NCBI RefSeq assembly: GCF_012927245.1
Contig: NZ_JABBGE010000013.1
Coordinates: forward strand, 62,001-126,000
Length of the DNA: 64,000 nucleotides
DNA from: Streptomyces sp. R302
GTDB taxonomy: Bacteria > Actinomycetota > Actinomycetes > Streptomycetales > Streptomycetaceae
Direction of reading: 5' to 3'
The number at the start of each line of letters is the position of its first letter. The first letter of the stretch is position 1. The translations under genes were made by a program, and so were the position numbers. The notes beneath the pieces were generated by a model, which was not told the DNA's origin, made no database searches, and worked only from the letters and a program-made list of their open reading frames with translations. Positions 25,171 to 32,336 of the stretch are shown here, piece after piece.

Positions 25171-26393
25171 CGGGTCGCTTGCTGCACGTCGGACGGCTCC
25201 CCGAGGGAGCGTCCGGCGTTGTCGACGATTTCCTTGTACGTCATGACCTCGACCCGGTTCACGTGCGTGTTGAACGTCCGTAGCGCTTCGTTGATGTCAT
25301 GCTCCGGCACGTCCGGCTGGACGCCCGGATGACCGATCAGGACGATGGCGCTCGCTCGACGTGTCTCGATACCGAATTCTTCGAGGATCTGCCGGCGGTT
25401 CTCATCGAGCCCGACCAGGTAGTTGACCGCTTGGCCGACGGCGTCGTGTACCTCGGCGGTAGGGACCCAGGCTCCACGGTGTCGCTTCACCAGGGAACCC
25501 TTCATTCCCATGGCCCGCTTCAATTCGACGATGTGGAGACTTCCGTCGCCGCGGATCAGGGGGATGTCGACCTCGTCGCCGGGCACCAATCTGCGCTGTG
25601 CGGCTTCCCCGACGAAACGTCCGCCAAAGATCCAGTGCTGCCCTTCCAGCGCCCGCTGCAGGTCCAGCTCCGTGGCCGTACGATCCTCCGCCGCCCTGCG
25701 CAGGGCGGCCAGGCCGGCCGCGCGCCGCTGCAGCGCAGCCGCCCGCAGGATCATCCGGCCGTCCGGATCGGCGGCCAGGAGAGCCCATGTCTCCGGCGAG
25801 GCGGCGATCCGCCGAGCGGCTTCCTCCGGGTCCTCGATGTCGATCCGCTCCTGCAGCGCACGCTCCAGCCACACCGCGTGCTCCGCCCGGCCGCGGAAGA
25901 GGGAGTACCGCCCTGGCCGGCCTTCCGGCGCCACGAGATACCGCGCGTCGTGGCTGAGTGATGCGATATGGGCCAGCAGATCATCCACGTCCGCCCCGGG
26001 GTGCTGGTCCACGAACTCGCGCCCGGCATCGGCGGCGTACCTGAAATTGATCTCGAGTGCGCTCGCCACGAACTTCCGTAGGTTCTGGTTGCGTATACCG
26101 TCCTGGAAGAGCCGGTACCTCTCGCTGAAATCCGGCTGCAGGATCCGCTCCTCGGCGTAGTCCAGAGAGTCCTGAAGCAGCCGGACCACATCCCATTCGC
26201 CGGCCGAGGCCGCGTGTCCACGCGCCTCTTTCAAGAGTTGCGTGAGTTTCTTCCCGCCCCTGCGGTGACCACCGCGTCCGCTGCTCATGTGCTGGATCAC
26301 AGACGCGACCGATTGTCTTACCTCGTCGCTCACCACCTGCTCGCGAACGTAGTCCAGTTGAAGGTGCAGCGAGAAGTCCGATCTGACAGCCAT
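25167..26393 (-). CDS. sduA: Shedu anti-phage system nuclease SduA-like (DUF4263)
   Basis: The C-terminal domain (about residues 240-400) matches the Shedu/DUF4263 PD-(D/E)xK nuclease: ALEGQHWIFGGRF (Glu250), DEVDIPLI (Asp276), HIVELKRA (Glu290, Lys292), and GQAVNYL (Gln321 and Tyr325, the QxxxY motif of RecB-like folds). The first 240 residues are mostly helical and not recognised, as is usual for variable Shedu N-termini. ATG 26393 gives 408 residues; a TTG at 26456 is an alternative. No Shine-Dalgarno sequence precedes the ATG, but CATACT lies seven bases before it, as in leaderless transcripts. Shedu proteins cut DNA to block phage; activity here is predicted, not shown. Confidence 0.82.
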   Translation of the reverse strand: MAVRSDFSLHLQLDYVREQVVSDEVRQSVASVIQHMSSGRGGHRRGGKKLTQLLKEARGHAASAGEWDVVRLLQDSLDYAEERILQPDFSERYRLFQDGIRNQNLRKFVASALEINFRYAADAGREFVDQHPGADVDDLLAHIASLSHDARYLVAPEGRPGRYSLFRGRAEHAVWLERALQERIDIEDPEEAARRIAASPETWALLAADPDGRMILRAAALQRRAAGLAALRRAAEDRTATELDLQRALEGQHWIFGGRFVGEAAQRRLVPGDEVDIPLIRGDGSLHIVELKRAMGMKGSLVKRHRGAWVPTAEVHDAVGQAVNYLVGLDENRRQILEEFGIETRRASAIVLIGHPGVQPDVPEHDINEALRTFNTHVNRVEVMTYKEIVDNAGRSLGEPSDVQQATR

Positions 26394-26829
26394 GCCGCGA
26401 AGTATGGCCAGGAGGTGTGACAGTTCCTCACGAGGCCGCCCGGCACACCCGTGCAAGGGGAGGCGGGAACGTCACCGTTCTGCGGGTGGAGACGCCTGCG
26501 AGGCAAGCTCTCCGGGACAAGGGTCCGGCCCTTCGTGCGGAGCCGCGCCCTCGGTCGAACACCCGTCACAGGTTCGTCGACGATCACCCCTGGGGGCGCC
26601 GGCCCTTCCGCCGCTCACGCGCTCCCGTGGCTGAGCTGCGGTTTCGTTCGGTGGGGTACGGCGGTATCCGGTCACGGATGGCCCGAAGCGTAGAGATTTC
26701 CTTCCGACCTTCCGGTCACCGGATCGGGCGGTGATCTGAACGAAATTACGTTCCTGCCGCATGCGGTGCGTAGTGGAGTCGGTACTTTCTGCGACGACCA
26801 GTCGGCCCCTAGCCACCGAGGAGTGCTCC
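26394..26829. other. Divergent intergenic region, no gene supported
   Basis: 436 bases separate the minus-strand nuclease gene from the plus-strand secreted-peptide gene. Open frames here on both strands lack ribosome binding sites and family likeness. The right part is AT-richer. It contains two related palindromes, TCCGGTCACGGAT near 26667 and TCCGGTCACCGGAT at 26711-26724 (core CCGGT-C-ACCGG), which could bind a regulator of the module to the right. Confidence 0.45.
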
Positions 26830-27131
26830 ATGGGCCAGTTGAAGAAGTCGATCACCGCGGCGGTCGTCGCGGCGGTCGTCGCGGAGCTGTTCTCGTCGGC
26901 AGTCTGAAGGACACCGATGGCGGCGACGGGCGCAACGTCTGCCTCCGCGCGAAGGTCGAGGCCTACGACTGGACGCGGCTCAAGGGCGTCCAGAAGAAGG
27001 CGGTCCACGTCGACCACGTGTTCTTCGACGGCGCGATGCCCGAGACCCACCAGGCGAAGATCCAGGCCTGCCGGGACCGGGACTCGCTCCGGCCGGACAA
27101 CTGCTCGAAGCTCCGGGAGTTCCTCCGCTGA
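26830..27131 (+). pseudogene. Small secreted/membrane-anchored cysteine protein, one frameshift
   Basis: ATG 26830 follows GAGGAG at six bases and opens a signal-like sequence (MGQLKKSITAAVVAAVVA) that runs into a stop at 26905-26907. One base out of phase, reading resumes near 26884 as GAVLVGSLKDTDGGDGRNVC and continues to TGA 27129-27131. Joining the two gives a protein of about 100 residues with a signal anchor and three cysteines (NVCLR, QACRD, DNCSK). A single missing base in the GCGGTCGTC repeats explains the break; a sequencing error or programmed shift is possible. No family was recognised. A perfect terminator follows at 27146. Confidence 0.6.
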
Positions 27132-27145
27132 CCTCGACCGCCCCA

Positions 27146-27176
27146 GGGGAGCCGCGCTCAGCGGCTCCCCTTTTTT
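27146..27176 (+). terminator. Strong intrinsic terminator / possible attenuator
   Basis: GGGGAGCCGC pairs with GCGGCTCCCC around a five-base loop and is followed by six T. It is one of the few hairpins in the window with a real U-tract. The AGGAG of the next gene starts two bases later and its ATG is at 27193, so the hairpin sits where a leader attenuator would. Confidence 0.92.
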
Positions 27177-27192
27177 CAGGAGTCTCAGCATC

Positions 27193-27867
27193 ATGGACCT
27201 CATCCTCCGCGCCGAGGGCGTGGACTTCTTCTACGGAGAACAACAGGCCGTCAGCGGCGCCGACTTCTCGCTCGCGCGCGGCGAGGTGGCGGCGATCATG
27301 GGCAGCAGCGGCTCCGGGAAGTCCTCGCTGCTGTACTGCCTCGCCGGTGTCCTGCCGCCGGCGAGCGGCACGGTCGCCTTCGACGGGGTGCCGTTGTCCT
27401 CGCTGTCCGACGCCGACCTGAGCGCCTTACGCCGGGAGCGGATCGGATTCGTCTTCCAGTACGGGGAGTTGCTCGACGAACTGACCGTGGAGGAGAACGC
27501 GGCCCTGCCGCTCCGCCTGGCAGGGATCGCGAAGGACCGGGCGCACGCCGCGGCCGCCCGCGTCCTCGGCCGCTTGGGCATGGGCGACGTGCTCCGCCGC
27601 CGGGCGTCGAAGCTGTCGAGCGGGCAGCGCCAGCGGATCGCCGTCGCGCGGGCGCTCGTCCACCAGCCCGACGTGGTCTTCGCGGACGAGCCGACCGGAG
27701 CTCTCGACAGCGCCGACGCCCAGGCGGTTCTGGGGGAGTTCCTGCGTCTCGCGCGCGAGCTGGACACCGCGGTGGTGGTCGTCACCCACGACCCGGACGT
27801 GGCCGCGCACGCCGACACCCAGTACGTGATGGTGGACGGCGTCCTCGCCCAGCGGGTGGCGGCGTGA
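27193..27867 (+). CDS. ABC transporter ATPase of MacB/LolD type, with a TTA codon
   Basis: A 224-residue ATPase with Walker A GSSGSGKSS (37-45), a Q-loop in FVFQYGELLDE, signature LSSGQRQR, Walker B VVFADEPTGALD and switch His in VTHDPD. This is the class that works with FtsX-like permeases. The stop overlaps the GTG of the following permease gene, which is broken, so the ATPase may now be an orphan. Codon 79 (27427-27429) is TTA, the rare leucine codon read by the bldA tRNA in Streptomyces, so translation may be tied to development. AGGAG lies 10 bases upstream of the ATG, right behind a terminator. Confidence 0.9.
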   Translation: MDLILRAEGVDFFYGEQQAVSGADFSLARGEVAAIMGSSGSGKSSLLYCLAGVLPPASGTVAFDGVPLSSLSDADLSALRRERIGFVFQYGELLDELTVEENAALPLRLAGIAKDRAHAAAARVLGRLGMGDVLRRRASKLSSGQRQRIAVARALVHQPDVVFADEPTGALDSADAQAVLGEFLRLARELDTAVVVVTHDPDVAAHADTQYVMVDGVLAQRVAA

Positions 27868-29345
27868 GCCCCTTCCTTCTGGGACTGCGCCTGCTGTGGG
27901 GCAGTGGGCGCAGGGGGCGTGCGCGCTTTCTGCTGATGGCGTCTACCAGAAGTTCCTCGACCCGTACGGTTCGAGGCCGTTCCGGCGGATCTTCCTCGCC
28001 CGCGCGGGACCGGGCCCGGTCCCCCGCCCGCCGGGGGTCGCGGCGTTCCCCGGCCCCGGGGAGGGCGTCGTCTCGCCCGTGCTCCGTGACGTCCTCGCGG
28101 CGAATCCCGGTGTCTCGGGCTTCGTTCCCGGCCGGGTGACCGGCACCATCGGAGCGGCAGGCTTCGGCGGTCCCGACGAGCTCTACGCCTATGTCGGCAC
28201 CGCTCCGGACAAGCTGACCGCGCCGCACGCGCTCGAACGCTTCGGGGGGGGAGGGGGGACGGACGGCTCCACGAGGAGGTCGTCGACGAGGGGACCCTGA
28301 GCATCCTGCGGTTCACCCTCGGGTGCATCGTCCTCCTTCCGCTCGTCGTCTCCCTCTCCGTCCGCGCGCCTCTCCGGGGAGTCCCGGGCACGGCGGCCGG
28401 CGGCGCTGCGGTCGCGGCGGCGTGCGTCGGGGCGGTGCTCGGGCTCGTCGCGTACCTCGGGGTCGACGAGGTCATGGCACGGGTCGGGCTCCCGGGGTTC
28501 CAGTGGTATCCGGCGGACGGGCGGCCCGAGTGGTCGACCGCGGCGGTGTGCCTGGTCGGGTGCCCCGCGCCGGCCTGGATCGTCGGGTTGTTCGGGGCCC
28601 GGCGGGCCGCGCTCTCGCCGATCGCGGTGCGCCGGACGGCGGAGCGCCGGCCGCCGCGGAAAGGGGGGACGCTGCTACTGCGCGATGAGCGTCCTGGGGA
28701 AGGACCCGTCCGGCGGGTCCGCCGCCTCCACCCTCGTGCCGGCCGCCGTGCTGCCGACCGGTGCGGGGCTCGTCTTCGGACTGCCGCCCGTCATCGCGTG
28801 GCTCGCGCGGCGGACCGCCGCCGTCTCCAGGTCCCTGCCGCTGACGCTGGCGATGCGGCGTTCGGAGGTGGATCCGGGCTCCTCGCTGCGGGTGGTCACC
28901 GGGCTCGTGCTGCTGGTCTTCGGTGCCTCGCTCACGCCGGGCGTGCTCCTGAGCGAGCTCAACGGCTGCCGGACGTGCGGGCCCATCTGACCGCGTACAG
29001 CTCGTGGAGCCCGCCCGGCGAACCCGGCGGCATCGGCCTCGACGTGGTCGTCGGCACGTGCGAGCAGGCGGCCAGGGCCGCGATCTCGCTGCGCGGCTAC
29101 GCGGCTGCGTGGGCGGCGAGGTCATGCGGCTCCGCGGTCCGCTCCCGCCGACCGCGTACGACCCGAAGCCCGGCGACCGTTTCCCGTTCGCCCTTCAGGA
29201 CGGACGGAAGGTCGTCCTCGCCGTGCCGGAGGTCGGCGTGGAGAGGGACGCGTATCAGCCTTCCGTCCTCCGGCCCGACACCCTGCTCGTGCCGCCCTCG
29301 ATGGCGCCAGCGGGCCTTGCGGCGGGGGCAGGTGGTGGCGTTGGG
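27864..29345 (+). pseudogene. FtsX-like ABC permease, multiply frameshifted
   Basis: Homology-like segments of one permease appear in order but in changing frames: VSPFLLGLRLLWGSG from 27864; DPYGSRPFRRIFLA and VVSPVLRDVLAANP to about 28245 in a second frame; LSILRFTLGCIVLLPLVVSL to about 28675 in a third; LAMRRSEVDPGSSLRVVTGL from 28685; then TAYSSWSPPGEPGG, and finally AYDPKPGDRFPFAL to about 29345. At least five shifts are needed, one at the G-run near 28247, and part of the first extracellular region seems deleted near 27945. Neighbouring genes are intact, so real decay is more likely than poor sequence. Confidence 0.78.
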
Positions 29346-29501
29346 GTTGTTGGGGGCTCGGGCGGGGACTTTGCGGGGGCCTCCGGGTTGATGGTGCGGC
29401 GGCATGTGGATCCGGGACTTGTTCGGCGGGATTGAGGTTTTTCCTGTGGGGGGGCGATGAGTTCGGGGAGGGAGCGGGGTCATTCTTGGTGCGTATGCGT
29501 T

Positions 29502-29550
29502 CCGCCCGGTTCCGTTCCGCTCGGTTCCGTTCGGTTCCGTTCCGTTCCAC
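29502..29550. repeat. Short GTTCCGTTCG-type tandem repeats
   Basis: Upstream of the DUF4287 gene the sequence is a run of GTTCCGTTC and GGTTCCGTT units, five to ten bases long, ending about seven bases before its Shine-Dalgarno sequence. The copy number looks prone to slippage. No function can be assigned. Confidence 0.6.
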
Positions 29551-29566
29551 TCATTCGGAGGTCGTC

Positions 29567-29782
29567 TTGTCCACCAGCCCCGCGCCCAAGGGTCCCGCCA
29601 GCTACTTCCCCTCCATCGAGAAGAAGTACGGGCGGCCCGTGTCCGAGTGGTTCGAGGTGATCCGCTCCTCGCCGCTCGACAAGCACATGGAGCTCGTCGC
29701 GTGGCTGAAGGGCGAGCACGGTCTCGGGCACGGGCACGCCAACGCTCTGGTGGCTCATGTGCGGGCCGAGGACGGGAAGTAG
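29567..29782 (+). CDS. DUF4287 domain small protein
   Basis: A 71-residue protein with the DUF4287 core: GPASYFPSIEKKYGRP, WFEVIRSSPLDKHMELVAWLK and GLGHGHANALVAH. These small soluble proteins are common in actinobacteria and have no known role. The open frame starts earlier, but TTG 29567 is five bases after GGAGG and gives the family length, so it is preferred; the upstream part is repeat sequence. It ends the accessory block and is convergent with the next gene, 28 bases away. Confidence 0.8.
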   Translation: MSTSPAPKGPASYFPSIEKKYGRPVSEWFEVIRSSPLDKHMELVAWLKGEHGLGHGHANALVAHVRAEDGK

Positions 29783-29810
29783 GCCGTCGGGCCGGCTATC
29801 AGGCCGGCCG

Positions 29811-30284
29811 TCAGGCGAACTGGCCGGGGACGTAGTCGCCGGCCGGCGTCTGCGCCATGATGTTGAGGCGGTTGAAGGCGTTGATGATGGCGATCAGGGA
29901 GGCCAGGGCGGCGAGCTGCTCCTCGTCGTAGTGCTTGGCCGCGTTCTCCCAGGCCGCCTCGGTGACGCCGGTGTGGTGGTCGGCGAGGCGGGTGCCCTGC
30001 TCGGTGAGTTCGAGGGCCGCGCGCTCGGCCTCCGTGTAGACCTTGGCCTCGCGCCAGGCGGCGACCATGTGGAGGCGCTGGGCCGTCTCGCCGGCCGCGG
30101 TGGCGTCCTTGGTGTGCATGTCGAGGCAGAAGCCGCAGCCGTTGATCTGGCTCGCGCGGATCTTCACCAGTTCCTGGGTGCTGTGCGGGATCACGGCGTC
30201 GGAGATCGCGAGGCCGGCCGAGGCGAGGTGCCGGACGACCTTGGCGGCGACGGGGCTGGCGAAGAGGTTGAGGCGCGCGTCCAT
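29811..30284 (-). CDS. AhpD-like carboxymuconolactone decarboxylase family protein
   Basis: A 157-residue all-helical protein of the CMD/AhpD family. The active-site CxxC motif is GCGFCLDMH, followed by the helix TKDATAAGETAQRLH with the conserved histidine; AhpD enzymes use these residues to reduce peroxides or relay electrons. Length and the ARLNLFASP opening match single-domain alkylhydroperoxidases. The gene stands alone and is divergent from the alpha/beta hydrolase at 30349. Physiological substrate and electron donor are unknown. Confidence 0.88.
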   Translation of the reverse strand: MDARLNLFASPVAAKVVRHLASAGLAISDAVIPHSTQELVKIRASQINGCGFCLDMHTKDATAAGETAQRLHMVAAWREAKVYTEAERAALELTEQGTRLADHHTGVTEAAWENAAKHYDEEQLAALASLIAIINAFNRLNIMAQTPAGDYVPGQFA

Positions 30285-30348
30285 GTCGTTCTCCTTGGTG
30301 AGTTCGGGGTTCTCCGTGGGCTTTCATTGGTTTGACGGAGGGCGGGGG

Positions 30349-31203
30349 ATGGATGTGACGGGGGTGGATGTGGCGTACGTCACCAGGACGTTCGTGCGTG
30401 GGGGTGTCCGGCTGTCCGTGCGCGACTGGGGCGGCGACGGGGTGGGCGTACTGCTGCTCCACGGGCTCGCCGGGCACTGCGGGGAGTGGGACGGGCTCGC
30501 CCGGTCGCTGCGCCGGGACGGGTACCGGGTGCTCGCGCTCGACCAGCGGGGGCACGGGGGGAGCGAGCGGACGCCGGCGGATGTGTCCCGGAGGGCGTAC
30601 GTCGACGATGTGCTCGGGGTCGTGGAGGAGTTCGGGGGCCGTGGGCGGGGGTTCGTGCTCGTCGGGCAGTCCTATGGGGGGCATGCCGCGCTGCTCGCCG
30701 CCGCCCGGCGGCATCCCCGGGTCGCCGGGGCCGTCCTGGTCGAGGCCGGGCCCGCCGGGTCCACGCCCGAGGAGGTGGCGGGGGTCGCGGGATGGCTGCG
30801 GGGGTGGCCCGTGCCCTTCGCGAGCCGGGAGGCGGCCGTCGCGTACTTCGGCGGCGGGGCCGTCGGGGAGGGGTGGGCCGCCGGGCTCGAACAGCGGGAC
30901 GGGGGGTGGTGGCCCCGGTTCGACGCCGGGGTGCTGGCCGCCTCGCTCGACGAGAACGCCGTCCGTTCCTGGTGGGAGGAGTGGGACGCCGTCGACGTAC
31001 CGCTGCTCGCGGTGCTCGGGCAGCACGGGATCATCGACGCGGCGCAGTGGGACGGGATGGCGCGGCGGCAGCCCGTACGCCTGCGCGGCGTCTGCCTGCC
31101 GGGGGCCGGGCACGACGTGCATCTGGAGCGGCCCGGGGAGGTGTACGGGGCGGTCGGGGCGTTCCTGAGCGAGGTCGGTCGCGGCGGCCGGCAGCGCCGG
31201 TAG
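30349..31203 (+). CDS. Alpha/beta hydrolase
   Basis: A 284-residue alpha/beta hydrolase. The oxyanion region is VLLLHGLAGH, the nucleophile elbow is VGQSYGGH (Ser), an acid is likely in the LAVLGQHGIID strand region, and the catalytic His is in GAGHDVHLERP. The ATG at 30349 follows GGAGGGCGGGGG. The open frame upstream belongs to the shadow of the CMD gene. The substrate cannot be told; esterase, lactonase or haloperoxidase-like activity are all possible. It is followed after 56 bases by the aldo/keto reductase, which has its own promoter. Confidence 0.87.
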   Translation: MDVTGVDVAYVTRTFVRGGVRLSVRDWGGDGVGVLLLHGLAGHCGEWDGLARSLRRDGYRVLALDQRGHGGSERTPADVSRRAYVDDVLGVVEEFGGRGRGFVLVGQSYGGHAALLAAARRHPRVAGAVLVEAGPAGSTPEEVAGVAGWLRGWPVPFASREAAVAYFGGGAVGEGWAAGLEQRDGGWWPRFDAGVLAASLDENAVRSWWEEWDAVDVPLLAVLGQHGIIDAAQWDGMARRQPVRLRGVCLPGAGHDVHLERPGEVYGAVGAFLSEVGRGGRQRR

Positions 31204-31221
31204 CGCCGGGGGTCCCGGGGC

Positions 31222-31252
31222 TTGCGCTGGAGTCCGCTCCAACTCCTAGGGT
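31222..31252 (+). promoter_or_regulatory. MerR-family-type promoter before aldo/keto reductase
   Basis: A -35-like TTGCGC (31222-31227) and a -10-like TAGGGT (31247-31252) are separated by 19 bases, the over-long spacer typical of MerR-activated promoters. A dyad TGGAG-TCCG-CTCCA fills the spacer, as in MerR operators. The expected start site falls on or next to the ATG at 31260, implying a leaderless mRNA. No merR gene is near. Confidence 0.6.
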
Positions 31253-31259
31253 GCGGCGC

Positions 31260-32324
31260 ATGCGCTATCGGATACTCGGCGGGACCGGGATCGAAGTCAG
31301 CAGCTACTGCCTCGGCACCATGATGTTCGGGGCCGTCGGCAACCCCGACCATCAGGACGCCGTACGGATCATCCACTCCGCCCTCGACCGGGGCGTCAAC
31401 TTCGTCGACACCGCCGACATGTACTCGGCGGGCGAGTCCGAGGAGATCGTCGGGAAGGCGCTGCGCGACCCGCGCCGCCGGGACGAGACCGTGCTCGCGT
31501 CGAAGGTGTACTTCCCCGTGGGCGGGGACGGGCCCGGGCGGGGCGGGCTGTCGCGGCGGTGGATCGTGCGGGCCGTCGAGGCCAGCCTGGCGCGGCTCGG
31601 GACGGACCGGATCGACCTGTACCAGGTGCACCGGCCCGACCACAGGACCGACATCGAGGAGACCCTCGACGTCCTCGGCGACCTCGTCTCTCAGGGAAAG
31701 ATCCGGGCCTTCGGCTGCTCGACCTTCCCGGCCGAGCGGATCGTCGAGGCGCACGCGGTCGCCGAGCGGCGCGGGCTGCGGCGGTTCCGGACCGAGCAGC
31801 CGCCGTACTCGCTGCTCGCGCGCGGGGTGGAGACCGCGGTGCTGCCGGTGGCGCAGCGGTACGGGATGGGCGTCCTGACGTGGGCACCGCTCGCCTCCGG
31901 GTACCTCTCGGGGGCGTACCGGAAGGGGCGCGCGGTGGACATGACGCGCGGGCGGGCGGCGATCACCCCGCACCGCTTCGACCCCGCGCTCCCCGAGAAC
32001 GCGGCGAAGCTCGACCTCGTCGAGGAACTCGCCCTGCTCGCCGAGGAGATCGGTTGCTCGCTGCCCGAGCTCGCGATCGCCTTCGCCGCCGCGCACCCGG
32101 CCGTCACCTCGGTGATCCTCGGGCCCCGGACGATGGAGCAGCTGGACGGGCTGCTGAAGGGCGCCTCGCTCGTGCTCGACGACGCGGTGCTCGACCGTAT
32201 CGACGCGATCGTGCCGCCGGGGACGGACGCCTACCGAGCCGACGGCGTCTGGCGGCCGCCGTCCCTCACCGAACCGGCGCTGCGGCGGCGGCCGTTGGAG
32301 GAGCGGGCCGCGTCCGACGGCTGA
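31260..32324 (+). CDS. Aldo/keto reductase
   Basis: A 354-residue NADPH-dependent aldo/keto reductase. The catalytic tetrad is visible: Asp in FVDTADMYSAGESE (with Tyr), Lys in VLASKVYFP, and His in LYQVHRPD. Cofactor-binding parts are in FGCSTF, TEQPPYSLLAR and VLTWAPLASGYLSG, and the late VILGPRTMEQL contacts the phosphate of NADPH. It resembles the YajO/Tas subgroup acting on varied aldehydes and ketones. The start lacks a Shine-Dalgarno sequence and sits at the predicted transcription start of a MerR-type promoter, so redox or electrophile induction is likely. Confidence 0.92.
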   Translation: MRYRILGGTGIEVSSYCLGTMMFGAVGNPDHQDAVRIIHSALDRGVNFVDTADMYSAGESEEIVGKALRDPRRRDETVLASKVYFPVGGDGPGRGGLSRRWIVRAVEASLARLGTDRIDLYQVHRPDHRTDIEETLDVLGDLVSQGKIRAFGCSTFPAERIVEAHAVAERRGLRRFRTEQPPYSLLARGVETAVLPVAQRYGMGVLTWAPLASGYLSGAYRKGRAVDMTRGRAAITPHRFDPALPENAAKLDLVEELALLAEEIGCSLPELAIAFAAAHPAVTSVILGPRTMEQLDGLLKGASLVLDDAVLDRIDAIVPPGTDAYRADGVWRPPSLTEPALRRRPLEERAASDG

Positions 32325-32336
32325 CGGCTGGGCGTC

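Noticed and set aside
26472..27203. 243-codon minus-strand open frame between the nuclease and the ABC gene
   Set aside because: Runs antisense through the secreted-peptide gene, lacks a ribosome binding site and shows no family features.
30486..32324. 612-codon open frame as one fused hydrolase/reductase
   Set aside because: The part before 31260 is an out-of-frame shadow of the alpha/beta hydrolase; only the reductase part from 31260 is real.
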